A stretch of DNA of 64,000 bases from Acidobacteria bacterium UBA2990 (GCA_002347025.1 DEAE01000005.1:131899-195898), one strand, 5' to 3'; numbered from the stretch's first letter, positions 8,312-18,306 are shown. Numbers and translations are program-made. Notes: generated by a model from the letters alone, not told the origin.

Positions 8312-9103
8312 ATGAAAAATATCTATCGAATAGAGCACAACGGACAAACATGCCATGCGCTGTATCAGGGGGATGAGTGGTTTTCTCTCAAGGGCGATCT
8401 CTATGGAGAATTTAAGGTCGGCGATCGGCTAGAAGTGGTGAAGCCAAGGATCTTGGCCCCATTAATTTCTTCCAAGATCGTCGCTGTGGGACTGAACTAT
8501 AAAGACCATGCGGCTGAGATGAATAAGGCTTTACCAGCAGAGCCGCTTATCTTTCTTAAGCCTTCGACAGCTATTATCGGGCCTGGTGATTCTATAGTTA
8601 TCCCACCTCAGGCTGGTCGGATCGACTACGAAGCTGAGGTGGGAGTAGTGATTGGGCGTGTGGCCCGCAATGTGCCAGCAGATAGAGCACAAGAGTATGT
8701 GCTCGGCTTGACCTGTGTGAATGACGTGACAGATCGTGATTTGCAAAAGCGAGATGTTCAGTACACCCGTGCCAAGGGTTTCGATACTTTCGCTCCCATC
8801 GGTCCTTGTGTTGCTCCTGTAGAACTTGATATCCCGCTTGGTGTTGAGTCGCGGGTAAATGGCGAGTTGCGTCAAAATTCGAGTACTAGTGAGCTGATTT
8901 TTTCGATTCGTGAGTTGATCCAGTTCGTGACCGCTGTCATGACCCTTCTGCCAGGCGATATCATCTCTACAGGAACACCACCTGGGGTTGGAGCTCTTAC
9001 GCCAGGAGACCGAGTGGTTGTGGCTGTTGAAGGTGTCGGGGAGTTGGGTAACGACGTCATACAGTCTGGTGCTAGCTCGGCTGGCGCCGATAATCAATCT
9101 TGA
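8312..9103 (+). CDS. Fumarylacetoacetate hydrolase family protein
   Basis: The 263-residue protein has the short N-terminal domain of this family (1-55) and a C-terminal FAH fold. Family marks are KIVAVGLNYKDHAAEM, the metal-binding pair in DYEAEVGVVIG (E108, E110) and CVNDVTDRDLQ with its metal-binding Asp. STGTPPGVG lies near the end. Family members hydrolyse or decarboxylate diketo acids (acylpyruvases, 2-hydroxyhepta-2,4-dienedioate isomerases, oxaloacetate decarboxylases); the substrate is not decided here. It stands alone between the LptM-like lipoprotein and the transaldolase gene, with about 150-base gaps on both sides. Confidence 0.9.
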   Translation: MKNIYRIEHNGQTCHALYQGDEWFSLKGDLYGEFKVGDRLEVVKPRILAPLISSKIVAVGLNYKDHAAEMNKALPAEPLIFLKPSTAIIGPGDSIVIPPQAGRIDYEAEVGVVIGRVARNVPADRAQEYVLGLTCVNDVTDRDLQKRDVQYTRAKGFDTFAPIGPCVAPVELDIPLGVESRVNGELRQNSSTSELIFSIRELIQFVTAVMTLLPGDIISTGTPPGVGALTPGDRVVVAVEGVGELGNDVIQSGASSAGADNQS

Positions 9104-9250
9104 ACGGCCTGAGTTGACGAGTCGGTTGTTGGTTGGATGCTTGCTAAGTTGGTAGGTCTATATTTCTTGTTGTCGGGTGGCTAATAAACCCATCCGGTAT
9201 TGCGGAGTACGCACTCCCGTGTATGACGCGGGTGAACCAGTGAGGCTGAG

Positions 9251-9904
9251 ATGAAGTTGTTTGTTGACACGGCGAACATAGCGGAGATTGAGGCGTTACT
9301 GCCGCTTGGGATCGTTGATGGCGTAACCACCAATCCATCCTTGTTAGCCAAGGTTGGTGTGGAGCCTCGCGGTGTGCTGAAGCGGATCTGTGAGCTCGTT
9401 CAGGGACCGGTCAGCGCGGAGGTGGTGGCCACCGACAGCGAAGGTATGGTGAGGGAAGGCCGCGAGTTGGCGGCGATCGATCCAAATATTGTTGTCAAAG
9501 TGCCATTCGGTAGGCCTGGGGTGCAGGCCTGCCGAGCGCTCACAAAGGAGGGCGCCCGTGTCAACGTCACGTTGGTGTTTTCTCCGTCCCAAGCTTTGCT
9601 GGCGGCGAAGGTGGGTGCGTCTTTCGTCAGTCCTTTTGTTGGGCGACTCGACGACATCGCGGTTCCAGGGATGGAACTGATTTCTCAAATTGTTGAGATT
9701 TACCAGAATTTTGCGTTTTCGTCTGAGGTGTTGGTCGCTAGTGTCCGTGGACCAATGCATGTTGTCGAGGCCGCTCGGATTGGTGCAGATATTTGCACTT
9801 GTCCTCCGAAATCGATCGAATCGCTGTTTGACCACCCGCTGACGGACATCGGTTTGGAGAAATTCTTGGCTGACTGGGCAAAAGCGCAGGAGTCGATCGA
9901 CTAG
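9251..9904 (+). CDS. fsa: Fructose-6-phosphate aldolase/transaldolase, FSA (TalC) type
   Basis: At 217 residues this is a short-form transaldolase. MKLFVDTANIAEIEALL and GVTTNPSLLAK are diagnostic of the family, and the Schiff-base lysine is K83 in NIVVKVPF. It either splits fructose 6-phosphate to dihydroxyacetone and glyceraldehyde 3-phosphate or works as the transaldolase of the pentose phosphate pathway; short-form proteins in many bacteria do the latter. A seven-pair hairpin (9216-9232) stands 18 bases ahead of the ATG. The next gene starts about 115 bases downstream, so a separate transcript is possible. Confidence 0.93.
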   Translation: MKLFVDTANIAEIEALLPLGIVDGVTTNPSLLAKVGVEPRGVLKRICELVQGPVSAEVVATDSEGMVREGRELAAIDPNIVVKVPFGRPGVQACRALTKEGARVNVTLVFSPSQALLAAKVGASFVSPFVGRLDDIAVPGMELISQIVEIYQNFAFSSEVLVASVRGPMHVVEAARIGADICTCPPKSIESLFDHPLTDIGLEKFLADWAKAQESID

Positions 9905-10019
9905 GTCTCAATTGCTGGTGAATCGATGCCAGCTATCGGTAAGCTATTGTTCGCCCAGCTCTAACCTTCTAAGGCTCGTACGCTGGTTTAAATAAGAGTA
10001 AGGCACTGGCCAGAGATTG

Positions 10020-11561
10020 ATGGATAAGAACAAGGAATTGGGCGACTACGAGCGTCTTGCACATTTAGGTGGGGGTGAAACACGCCTTGCCCGGCAGCAT
10101 GCTGCAGGCAAGCTTACGGCTAGAGAACGTATCGAGCTTTTCTTTGATCCTGGTACCTTCCAGGAGGTCGATAAACTCGTTACCCATCGGTGTAGAGATT
10201 TCGGGATGTCCGATCAGGTTGTTCCTGGTGATGGCGTTGTGGCTGGGTGCGGACGGGTGGACGGTCGTCTCACGTATGCCTTTGCCCAAGACTTTACTGT
10301 CTTTGGGGGATCACTTTCTGAGACCAATGCAAAGAAGATCGTCAAGGTCATGGACTTGGCATTGGAGTCGGGAACTCCAATCGTAGGGCTCAATGACTCC
10401 GGTGGGGCCAGGATTCAAGAAGGAGTTCTTTCATTGGGTGGCTACGCCGACATCTTTCTACGCAATACACTGGCTTCAGGAGTTGTGCCACAAATCTCTG
10501 CGATTATGGGACCGTGTGCCGGTGGTGCTGTTTACTCACCGGCAATCACTGACTTTACAGTAATGGTCGATAAGACGAGCTACATGTTCATCACTGGTCC
10601 TGACGTGATTAAGACAGTGACGCATGAGGACGTGACCAAGGAAGAGCTCGGTGGTGCGATGACCCACAACGCTAAGAGTGGTGTAGCGCACTTCGTCGTG
10701 CCAGACGATCAGGCTTGTCTTGCGCTTATCAGAAGTTTGCTGAGTTACCTACCAGGAAATAATCTAGACGATGCTCCACGTGGTGCTCTGACTGATCCAG
10801 TTGACCGAGAGGTTGCTGTTCTAGATGACTTGGTTCCCGAACATCCGCATCAGCCTTACGACATGCGAGGTTTGATTCGGGCTACAGTCGATCAGGGCGA
10901 ATTTCTCGAAGTTATGGAGCATCACGCGCAAAATATTTTGGTTGGGTTTGCCAGACTCGGCGGTCAGCCTGTTGGTATTGTTGCTAACCAACCTGCGCAC
11001 CTTGCAGGGACCCTGGATATCGATGCGTCGGTGAAGGCGGCTCGCTTCGTTCGGTTTTGTGATGCCTTCAACATAGCGCTCGTGACTTTTGAGGATGTCC
11101 CTGGTTTTTTGCCAGGTACCCGACAGGAGTTCGGTGGGATCATCCGTCATGGGGCGAAGCTGCTCTTTGCTTTTGCTGAAGCGACTGTGCCGAAGGTGAC
11201 AGTGATTACGCGAAAGGCCTATGGTGGGGCCTACTGCGTCATGGCCAGTAAGCACATCCGCACTGATGTCAATTTTGCATGGCCCACTGCGGAGATTGCC
11301 GTAATGGGGCCGGAAGGTGCTGTGAATATTCTGTATAAGCGAGAGCTGGACGATTCTGGTGATCCTGATAAGCTCAGAGCTGAAAAGGTTGAGGAATTTC
11401 GGGAGAGATTTGCCAATCCGTTTGTCGCAGCCGGCAGGGGATATGTTGATGAGGTTATTCAACCGCGAGCTACTCGGTCGAAGTTGATTTCTGCTTTGCG
11501 AAGTCTTGCTGGAAAACGGGCAACAAATCCGCCAAAGAAGCACGGGAATATACCTTTATAG
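10020..11561 (+). CDS. pccB: Acyl-CoA carboxylase carboxyltransferase (beta) subunit, propionyl-CoA carboxylase-like
   Basis: The 513-residue protein has both carboxyltransferase domains: an N-terminal one (LTARERIELFFDPGTF, then GGSLSETNAKKI and SGGARIQEG) and a C-terminal one (GGIIRHGAKLLFAFAEATVP, then ITRKAYGGAYCVM). It transfers carboxyl from carboxybiotin to propionyl-CoA or a similar acyl-CoA, giving methylmalonyl-CoA or malonyl-CoA. The start is the ATG at 10020 (a TTG lies just before it). The biotin carboxylase and biotin carrier genes follow after a 293-base gap, giving a complete three-part carboxylase. Because the fusion of CT domains is PccB-like, propionyl-CoA is the favoured substrate. 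Confidence 0.9.
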   Translation: MDKNKELGDYERLAHLGGGETRLARQHAAGKLTARERIELFFDPGTFQEVDKLVTHRCRDFGMSDQVVPGDGVVAGCGRVDGRLTYAFAQDFTVFGGSLSETNAKKIVKVMDLALESGTPIVGLNDSGGARIQEGVLSLGGYADIFLRNTLASGVVPQISAIMGPCAGGAVYSPAITDFTVMVDKTSYMFITGPDVIKTVTHEDVTKEELGGAMTHNAKSGVAHFVVPDDQACLALIRSLLSYLPGNNLDDAPRGALTDPVDREVAVLDDLVPEHPHQPYDMRGLIRATVDQGEFLEVMEHHAQNILVGFARLGGQPVGIVANQPAHLAGTLDIDASVKAARFVRFCDAFNIALVTFEDVPGFLPGTRQEFGGIIRHGAKLLFAFAEATVPKVTVITRKAYGGAYCVMASKHIRTDVNFAWPTAEIAVMGPEGAVNILYKRELDDSGDPDKLRAEKVEEFRERFANPFVAAGRGYVDEVIQPRATRSKLISALRSLAGKRATNPPKKHGNIPL

Positions 11562-11854
11562 CAGGATGGGGTGATACCGGCTAACGAAAGACCTTCGTTT
11601 CAGTTCCTCGTCATTTTTGCGGTTACTAGGAGACTGTTCCTTCTCACACCTCGGTAAGGTCATACCTAGTTCGTGGGCTAGGCCGAAGATTCTTTGTCTG
11701 CAGCTTGTCTGCCAGCGATTAGCACGTCGGTCGTCCAGTCAGCTAAGATACTGCAAGGCCGCCCAGCCTAGAGGTCGTGGGATCCGAGCAGGGTGTTAGC
11801 GTGGACTGGTCCGAATGAGTCGGTTTGCCTAGTGTCGGTAGATTTAGTTGTCAC
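11562..11854. other. Gap inside the carboxylase gene set
   Basis: No gene is seen. A perfect six-pair hairpin (AACGAA at 11583-11588, TTCGTT at 11594-11599) stands 20 bases after the pccB stop but lacks a T-run, so termination is uncertain. An unrelated short open frame (11617-11799) shows no family and is not called. Confidence 0.4.
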
Positions 11855-13372
11855 ATGAAAATCCTTGTTGCTAATCGAGGTGAAATTGCCGTTCGCATTC
11901 TGCGGGCGTGTAGGGAACTTGGAGTCCCATCTGTTGGAGTTTATTCTGAGTGCGACCGCCGCGCCCCGCACGTCAGGCAGGCAGATGAAGCGGTATTGCT
12001 TGGGCCGAGTCCAGCCTCTGAAAGCTATTTGAATATTGAGAGAATCCTTGGGGTTGTTCAGGAGACCGGAGCTACGGCCATACACCCTGGCTATGGATTC
12101 CTCTCCGAGAATGCTAGCTTCGCACGAGAGTGTCGAAGCCGCGGGTTGGTTTTCATTGGTCCTGATGCTGGGGTTATTCAGACGATGGGCGGGAAGACGG
12201 CAGCCCGCCAAGCTGCCATTGAGGCAGGAGTTCCGGTGGTTCCTGGAACCGAAGCATTACCAGACAGTTTGTCGGACGAAGAATTGATCGCACATGCTGG
12301 CGAGGTTGGCTATCCGCTGTTTATTAAAGCTGTGGCCGGTGGGGGCGGGCGTGGTATGCGTCGGGTCAGTGGCCCCGCTGGTTTGCTCGCAGCAGTTGAG
12401 GCTGCGCGTTCAGAGGCAGGCGCAGCATTTGGGGAGTCTACGATCTACTTTGAGCGATTCCTTGAGTGCGCGAGACACATTGAAGTGCAAGTGCTTGGTG
12501 ACGACTATGGAACTGTTGTGCCATTTGTCGAGCGGGAGTGTTCCATCCAACGGCGCCACCAAAAGGTGATTGAGGAGTCTCCGTCTGTGGCGGTTACTCC
12601 AGACGTGCGCAAGGCGCTGGCCGAGGCGGCGGTAGCTCTTTGTAACGCCGTTCGTTATACGAATGCTGGCACGCTTGAATTCCTATTGGATGCCGAGCAT
12701 CGGTTCTATTTCTTGGAGATGAACACCCGTCTGCAGGTCGAACATCCAGTAACGGAGCTGGTGACCGGTGTGGACTTGGTGCACTGGCAAATTCGTATTG
12801 CCCGTGGCGAGCGTTTAACTTTGGACAGGAATAAAGTTGGCACACCGGATGGTCATGCTATCGAGTGCCGTGTTTACGCGGAGGACTCGGACGCGGGATT
12901 TTTACCATCTCCTGGGAAGATTACCTTCATGCGGCGTCCATCTGGGCCTGGAATTAGGGATGACAGTGGGGTCGAGTCAGGATTTGAAGTTCCGGTGTTC
13001 TACGATTCAATGATTTCCAAAGTTGTCGCCTGGGCGCCTGACCGTGCTGGAGCCATTGTTCGGATGTGTCGGGCGTTATCTGAGTACGAGATTGGTGGTA
13101 TTACGACCTCTATTCCGGCACTCGTTTGGCTGCTTGGGCAGAAGGAATTTAATGAAGGCCGATTCGATACCGGATTCCTTGACCGAGTATTGAAGGATCG
13201 ATCTGGTGAATCATTCTCAGTGTTACAGCCTGGTGAGACTGATGTTGCAATCATTGCGGCAGCGGTATCTAGGTATTTTGCTGATGCTGACCTACGCACG
13301 GCGGAGGTGGAAGATGTGACGCTGACTCCGTGGAGAAGAGCCGCCAGACTTGAGGGAGTGCGACGTCTATGA
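11855..13372 (+). CDS. accC: Biotin carboxylase subunit of acetyl/propionyl-CoA carboxylase
   Basis: This ATP-grasp enzyme carboxylates biotin on the carrier protein using ATP and bicarbonate. It starts MKILVANRGEIAVRILRAC, the usual N-terminus, so the ATG at 11855 is chosen over a TTG 30 bases upstream. The ATP-grasp glycine loop is AGGGGRGMR and the catalytic region reads EMNTRLQVEHPVTE. At 505 residues it is longer than E. coli AccC (449) and lacks the C-terminal biotin domain of fused alpha subunits, because that domain is encoded by the next gene. The two genes overlap by four bases (ATGA). Confidence 0.94.
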   Translation: MKILVANRGEIAVRILRACRELGVPSVGVYSECDRRAPHVRQADEAVLLGPSPASESYLNIERILGVVQETGATAIHPGYGFLSENASFARECRSRGLVFIGPDAGVIQTMGGKTAARQAAIEAGVPVVPGTEALPDSLSDEELIAHAGEVGYPLFIKAVAGGGGRGMRRVSGPAGLLAAVEAARSEAGAAFGESTIYFERFLECARHIEVQVLGDDYGTVVPFVERECSIQRRHQKVIEESPSVAVTPDVRKALAEAAVALCNAVRYTNAGTLEFLLDAEHRFYFLEMNTRLQVEHPVTELVTGVDLVHWQIRIARGERLTLDRNKVGTPDGHAIECRVYAEDSDAGFLPSPGKITFMRRPSGPGIRDDSGVESGFEVPVFYDSMISKVVAWAPDRAGAIVRMCRALSEYEIGGITTSIPALVWLLGQKEFNEGRFDTGFLDRVLKDRSGESFSVLQPGETDVAIIAAAVSRYFADADLRTAEVEDVTLTPWRRAARLEGVRRL

Positions 13373-13911
13373 GTCGAGCCATGCGTCTGTCTGTTGAGAT
13401 TGATGGACAGGAGCGGTTGGTGACGGTAGAACCCGGAACTGAGGGTAGTTCGCTAGTGACAGTGAAGTGGAGCGACAGGGCCTATGAGGTTGACGTGTCG
13501 AGACTCCATGCAGGCCGATTCTCGTTCATCATTCCAGCCTTCGGGTATGTCAGCCACGAGGTTAGTTGCTACGAGACTGAGTCGGGCGAGGTTGCTCTTG
13601 GGATTGGTGGGCGCCAGATCAAGGCTCGTGTCGCCGATAGTAGTCGCCCGAAGAGGGCTACTGTGTTTCAAGCTGGAGGTGACCGAGCGGTTACAGCACC
13701 GATGCCGGGTAGGCTGGTTCGTGTTCTGGTTGAAGAGGACGAGAAGGTTGTGGAAGGCCAGGGTTTAGCGGTCGTTGAGGCTATGAAAATGGAGAATGAG
13801 GTTTCTTCACCGGCTGATGGTGTCGTAAAAGAAGTGTGCGTGGTTGCTGGTGAGTCGGTGGAAGCAGGTGGCGTACTGGTTGTGGTTGCTGCGGGGAGTC
13901 TGGATGACTAA
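13369..13911 (+). CDS. Biotin carboxyl carrier protein of acyl-CoA carboxylase
   Basis: The 180-residue protein ends in a biotinyl domain with the motif EAMKMENE; K140 is the biotinylation site. A conserved APMPG stretch opens the domain near residue 110. The N-terminal 100 residues (beta-rich, SWxDRAYEV-like region) resemble the BT linker of propionyl-CoA carboxylase alpha subunits. It would shuttle carboxybiotin between the AccC-like and PccB-like subunits. It overlaps accC by four bases upstream and tamB by eight bases downstream (ATGACTAA), so translation of all three is coupled. The bio operon at 49832-54134 can provide the cofactor. Confidence 0.92.
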   Translation: MSRAMRLSVEIDGQERLVTVEPGTEGSSLVTVKWSDRAYEVDVSRLHAGRFSFIIPAFGYVSHEVSCYETESGEVALGIGGRQIKARVADSSRPKRATVFQAGGDRAVTAPMPGRLVRVLVEEDEKVVEGQGLAVVEAMKMENEVSSPADGVVKEVCVVAGESVEAGGVLVVVAAGSLDD

Positions 13912-16900
13912 ATCGCCAGAGCCGGAAACTGGATCGGTGGGGGCGAGTGCGAGAGATCTAAGAGGGTGGTCGCTTGGTGGTTATCCACCCTGGGGAACTG
14001 CACTGGCGGCGGTTGCTCTCGGGGTAGCCCTAGTTGCCCTTGTTACGGTTGATTTAGGACCAGTCCTGCGTGGGAGGGCCGAGCAGGCGATGGCTGATTA
14101 CCTGGATAGAGAGGTCTCTATCGGGCGTGTCAGTGTGCGTTTGCTTCCTGGGCAATTTCTCGTTGAAGACCTAGTTATCTCTGGTCTCGATCCTGGAGAT
14201 CAGCCCTTCTTAATAGCCGAGAGGATCACGCTGTCGACGACCTGGTCAGCGTTGTTTCATGGAGAGTTTCTTGCGGAATCTGTTTCGATGTCTAACTGGA
14301 AAATGGTAGCTGAGTCGTTCCCAGATGGGCGCCAGAGCTTTCCAGCGTTTGTTCGTCAGTCAAGACAAGAGCCAAGAAATGAAAACCACGAAACAGCCAA
14401 TTCCGATATGGGTGAAGCTGACCGTGGACGAGAGCGCCGGTTTGTAGCCACATTGAAGTATTTGAATGCCACTGCCGGTGAGTTTCTTTATCAGGACCAT
14501 GGTTCGGATTGGAGTGTTGTTGTTCCAAATCTAGAGCTGACGATCACAAAGGTCGTTGACTATAGAGGGCATGCATCGTTTTCTGGAGGGATTATTCAGA
14601 TCCGAGACTTTGAGCCGATGTCGGCCGATTTGAGTACCGATTTTCGCCTCAATGGGGCAGACGTACATTTGACAAGGATTGATCTAGTTACCGATGGCGC
14701 TAGCAGTCGACTGGAAGGCGATGTTGACCTCGCAAACTTCCCGGAGATGACTTACACGTTGGAGTCGGAGATCGACTTTACTCGAATGCGGGAGATATTT
14801 TTTTCAAACGAAAATTTCACAGCATCTGGACAAGGGAGCTTTAACGGTACGTTCCATAAGTTTGAAGGTGGCTATGACTTGCGCGGTGGGTTTATCAGTG
14901 AGGTCGCCGGGATTAATCAGTTCCGGTTTGATGAGCTTGCTGGGCAACTGTTGTGGCAGCGTGATCGGTTTGAGGTACGGGATGTCGTGTCGAAGCCTTA
15001 TGACGGGCAGGTATGGTTCGACTTTACTATGGCTCCCCTGGGTGAGGCGGCTCCAGGGCAGGGGGTTCTTGAGGTACGTTACCAGGGCGTTGAAATTCCC
15101 CAGCTTTTTCAATCTATGGGAGTGACGGGTATCAGGCCGGTTGCCCGGGTGTCTGGACGTAACCTGCTGGAATGGCCCCTCGGTCAGTTTGCCAGTTTCC
15201 GCAGTGAAGGTACCCTTCAGTTAGAGCCATTGGAGAGCGTGGAGCTCGCGACTACTCAGTTACCGGTAGGTGTCTCGGCGAATGTCAAAGGTCGAGCGGG
15301 TAGAAGTCCTGATTTGACGACTAGTACTTTCCCACTCGGGGGGGGAGTCAATTACGTAGCGACCGATGAGTGGGTCGAATTGATCTCAGGGAGAGTTGCT
15401 ACGCCGTCTACACATGTCGAGTTCGGCGGTGGTACAGGCTGGGGTGTCGATAGCCAGATTCGATTCACGGTTATTAGTAGCAATTGGCAGGAGAGTGACC
15501 GGTTGATGGCGTCGGTGATGACGGCAGTGGGGGCATCGACTAAGCCATTTGCGGTGGATGGTTATGGCAGCCTAGAAGGTGTGATGCTTGGTGAGATGGC
15601 CTCGCCACGGATCGATGCTAATTTTGTGGGACAGGACTTGCGTGCTTGGAATGTTGAGTGGGGCACTGGGAGAGGTGAGTTTGTAGTTGAAAATTCATTT
15701 CTGAATGTATCTAGTGGTGTTTTTGGCCGTGGGAAGGTTGAATTACAGGTGGATGGTCGCTTTTCATTGGCCACTCCCAGGAATGATGACCTGGAAGAAA
15801 TGAATGCGGTTGTGAAGATGGTGTCGTTTCCGGCAGCTGATATCCGGTCAGCGTTTGGGCTTGAAGAAGGCTATCGAATTGATGGACCGGCTACTGGAGA
15901 AGTTCACCTTTATGGATCGTACAGGCGATTATTCGGATTTGGCCGCTTAGTGATCAATGAACCGACTGCATATGGTGAATCCTTTGATCTGGCCACTGCC
16001 GATCTTCTTTTTGAAGGAAATGGAGTTCGCTTAAATAGTCTTAGTATCACCAAAGGCCGTGGAAGTGCCACCGGTGCTGCATTTATTGAGTGGGACGCTT
16101 CATATTCATTCAATTTAGATTTCCAAGGTGTGCAAATTGAAACGCTTACCCTGATACCTAGCCTTCCTCAGCAGCCTTCAGGTCTGCTCGAAGGAACGAG
16201 TTCTGGTGTTGGTTATTTTGACGACCCCCGATACGTGGTGCGAGCTACGATACGCGATCTTTTTGTGGGAGATGAAGAACTTGGACAAATGACGGGTCGG
16301 TTGAATGTACAGCAGGGTGACTTAAGACTTGACATTGAGGTCGCGTCACCGGTCGCTGCGATGTCTGCCTCTGGCCGTGTGGCGTTGTTAGAGCCGTATG
16401 ACACAGACGTGTCGCTAAGAGTTGTCGACTCTTCTCTCGATCCATTTCTGCGGATGTTCGTTCCAGACTGGTCGCACAATGCCAAAGCCGTTGTCAGTGG
16501 TTCCATGGATGTCTTCGGAGAGCTCACGGACTGGAATGAAGTTGGTGCAGTTGCTGTCATTGAACAGGCCAACCTGAATCTAGTGGATTACTCTATGCAC
16601 AACGATGGTCCGGTCCGCTTGGGGCTTAACCGGCAGGTTATTGGAATTGACCAGTTTCGAATGCTAGGGGATGGTAGCGCTATCGTACTTGAGGGGAACG
16701 TTGACCTTGCGAATGATGAGGTTGCTCTTACGTTTGATGCCGGAGCGAACCTCGACATTCTCCAAGGAGCGTTTCAGGGTGTGAGCGGATCTGGTTTAAC
16801 TGATGTACATGCTGAGATTACGGGATCAGTTGGATATCCTGTGATCGCAGGGCAGGCGAATGTGACGAATGGGCGTCTTCGGCATTTTTCACTTCCTCAC

Positions 16901-18055
16901 GGACTTGAAGCTATTAACGGTCAGCTTATATTTGAACCCGGTAGTATCCGTTTTGATGACATTCCGGCAGTCATGGGAAGCGGTCCAGTGACGTTCTCTG
17001 GAAGGATCGGCCTGGAGGGACTCCAACTTGGTGACCTAGAGGTTTCGGCTGTTGGCGAGCAGATGGAGTTGAGATTTCCAGAAGGATTCCGGTCGGTTAT
17101 TGACGCTGATTTGGTACTTCGAGGTAGTCCGAGTGCGCCGGTGCTGGCTGGGGTTGTGAACGTCCGTGACGCAGTTTTGCTTGATGGTTTTGAGCTAAGT
17201 AGTGGATTGTTTGGTGGTAGTGAGGCTGTAATCCCTTCTGATGAGGAACCGGCAGTGCCATCACCGAGTTCACCTCTCACGTTCGATGTACAGATTTTGG
17301 CACCATCAAGCTTGCGGATGATGACTAACAGTGCCAGGGTGGTGTCTAGTGCCGAGTTGACGTGGCGAGGTACGTATGAACAGCCTGTGCTTTTTGGTAG
17401 TGTCGAACTTGAGCGCGGAGAAGCCTTCATCGATGGCAACAGGTATCGTCTGAACCATGGTGTAGTCGGTTTTACTAACTTGACTGAGATCGAACCTTTC
17501 GTTGATATTGAAGTCGAGACAGATGTGCGTGTACCTGGCCGGAACTATCGTGTGACGGTCCGCGCTTCTGGGACAGTTGATAGGCTGTTGCCGACTCTTT
17601 CTTCAGATCCACCCCTTCCTGAGGTAGACATTCTGTCTCTACTACTTGGAGATTTGCGTGACCCACAGAGTGCTGACCTGCGAGCAGCGAGGTCGCCTGC
17701 GTTAGCTCAGCAACAGCGGTTTCAGGCTGGCGCGGCGAGGTTACTTGCTGGTCCTCTTTCGTCTGGCGTTGGTCGTGTGGTTGAGGATTCGTTCGGGGTA
17801 GACACCTTTCAGATAACGCCGTCACTAGGTCCCTCTTCGCAGCAGTCGGCGCAGTTTAATCCGACAGCACGGGTGCTCGTGGGTAAGCGAATTTCGGACC
17901 GAGCACATGTAACGTTGTCACACGCGCTAAGTGGGGCCAATCGAGACGTCATTGTCGTTTTTGAGTATGACCAAAGTGAACGACTGTCTTGGATTCTTTC
18001 GCAAAATGAAGACAGCACTTATGCGCTAGACTTTCGTGTCAGACACTCTTTTTGA
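13904..18055 (+). CDS. tamB: TamB-like translocation and assembly module protein (AsmA/DUF490 superfamily)
   Basis: This 1383-residue protein has one N-terminal membrane anchor (about residues 23-45), then a long run of beta repeats, and a C-terminal TamB/DUF490 domain (about 1000-1383). AsmA-like features near the anchor are VRLLPGQFLVEDLVISG. The C-terminal part has EVDILSLLLGDL and ends with LDFRVRHSF. TamB proteins span the periplasm as a hydrophobic groove and are linked to lipid transport or autotransporter and outer membrane protein assembly. The ATG at 13904 overlaps the biotin carrier stop; an upstream in-frame GTG at 13844 lies within the carrier gene and gives no extra conserved sequence. 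An Omp85 gene follows. Confidence 0.88.
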   Translation: MTKSPEPETGSVGASARDLRGWSLGGYPPWGTALAAVALGVALVALVTVDLGPVLRGRAEQAMADYLDREVSIGRVSVRLLPGQFLVEDLVISGLDPGDQPFLIAERITLSTTWSALFHGEFLAESVSMSNWKMVAESFPDGRQSFPAFVRQSRQEPRNENHETANSDMGEADRGRERRFVATLKYLNATAGEFLYQDHGSDWSVVVPNLELTITKVVDYRGHASFSGGIIQIRDFEPMSADLSTDFRLNGADVHLTRIDLVTDGASSRLEGDVDLANFPEMTYTLESEIDFTRMREIFFSNENFTASGQGSFNGTFHKFEGGYDLRGGFISEVAGINQFRFDELAGQLLWQRDRFEVRDVVSKPYDGQVWFDFTMAPLGEAAPGQGVLEVRYQGVEIPQLFQSMGVTGIRPVARVSGRNLLEWPLGQFASFRSEGTLQLEPLESVELATTQLPVGVSANVKGRAGRSPDLTTSTFPLGGGVNYVATDEWVELISGRVATPSTHVEFGGGTGWGVDSQIRFTVISSNWQESDRLMASVMTAVGASTKPFAVDGYGSLEGVMLGEMASPRIDANFVGQDLRAWNVEWGTGRGEFVVENSFLNVSSGVFGRGKVELQVDGRFSLATPRNDDLEEMNAVVKMVSFPAADIRSAFGLEEGYRIDGPATGEVHLYGSYRRLFGFGRLVINEPTAYGESFDLATADLLFEGNGVRLNSLSITKGRGSATGAAFIEWDASYSFNLDFQGVQIETLTLIPSLPQQPSGLLEGTSSGVGYFDDPRYVVRATIRDLFVGDEELGQMTGRLNVQQGDLRLDIEVASPVAAMSASGRVALLEPYDTDVSLRVVDSSLDPFLRMFVPDWSHNAKAVVSGSMDVFGELTDWNEVGAVAVIEQANLNLVDYSMHNDGPVRLGLNRQVIGIDQFRMLGDGSAIVLEGNVDLANDEVALTFDAGANLDILQGAFQGVSGSGLTDVHAEITGSVGYPVIAGQANVTNGRLRHFSLPHGLEAINGQLIFEPGSIRFDDIPAVMGSGPVTFSGRIGLEGLQLGDLEVSAVGEQMELRFPEGFRSVIDADLVLRGSPSAPVLAGVVNVRDAVLLDGFELSSGLFGGSEAVIPSDEEPAVPSPSSPLTFDVQILAPSSLRMMTNSARVVSSAELTWRGTYEQPVLFGSVELERGEAFIDGNRYRLNHGVVGFTNLTEIEPFVDIEVETDVRVPGRNYRVTVRASGTVDRLLPTLSSDPPLPEVDILSLLLGDLRDPQSADLRAARSPALAQQQRFQAGAARLLAGPLSSGVGRVVEDSFGVDTFQITPSLGPSSQQSAQFNPTARVLVGKRISDRAHVTLSHALSGANRDVIVVFEYDQSERLSWILSQNEDSTYALDFRVRHSF

Positions 18056-18306
18056 GTGATTGAGGTACGCTGTGCTGGCGTTTTCCATCGGGGAATGGGC
18101 TGCCCGACATTTCTTCATTGAGTTAACTATTTGACGAGCAATCACTTGGCCGCCACTTTATAGGCCAGCGCTGGTTATTGGACCAAGGTTGGGTAGGACC
18201 TAGCTGCCTGCATCTATACCTGTTTGTCAGTCACGAGGTTTTGTTTTTGGTGCTTGGAGCCGCGAGTTGGTGGTACTGGGGAAACGTGATTGCTTTCTTC
18301 CGAAAG

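Noticed and set aside
9240..9252. GGCTGAGATG resembles the thiamine (THI) box
   Set aside because: It overlaps the fsa start codon and the rest of the aptamer is missing.
18178..18306. TTG-started extension of the Omp85 protein
   Set aside because: It would put two hydrophobic stretches before the signal peptide; the ATG at 18307 gives a normal signal sequence.
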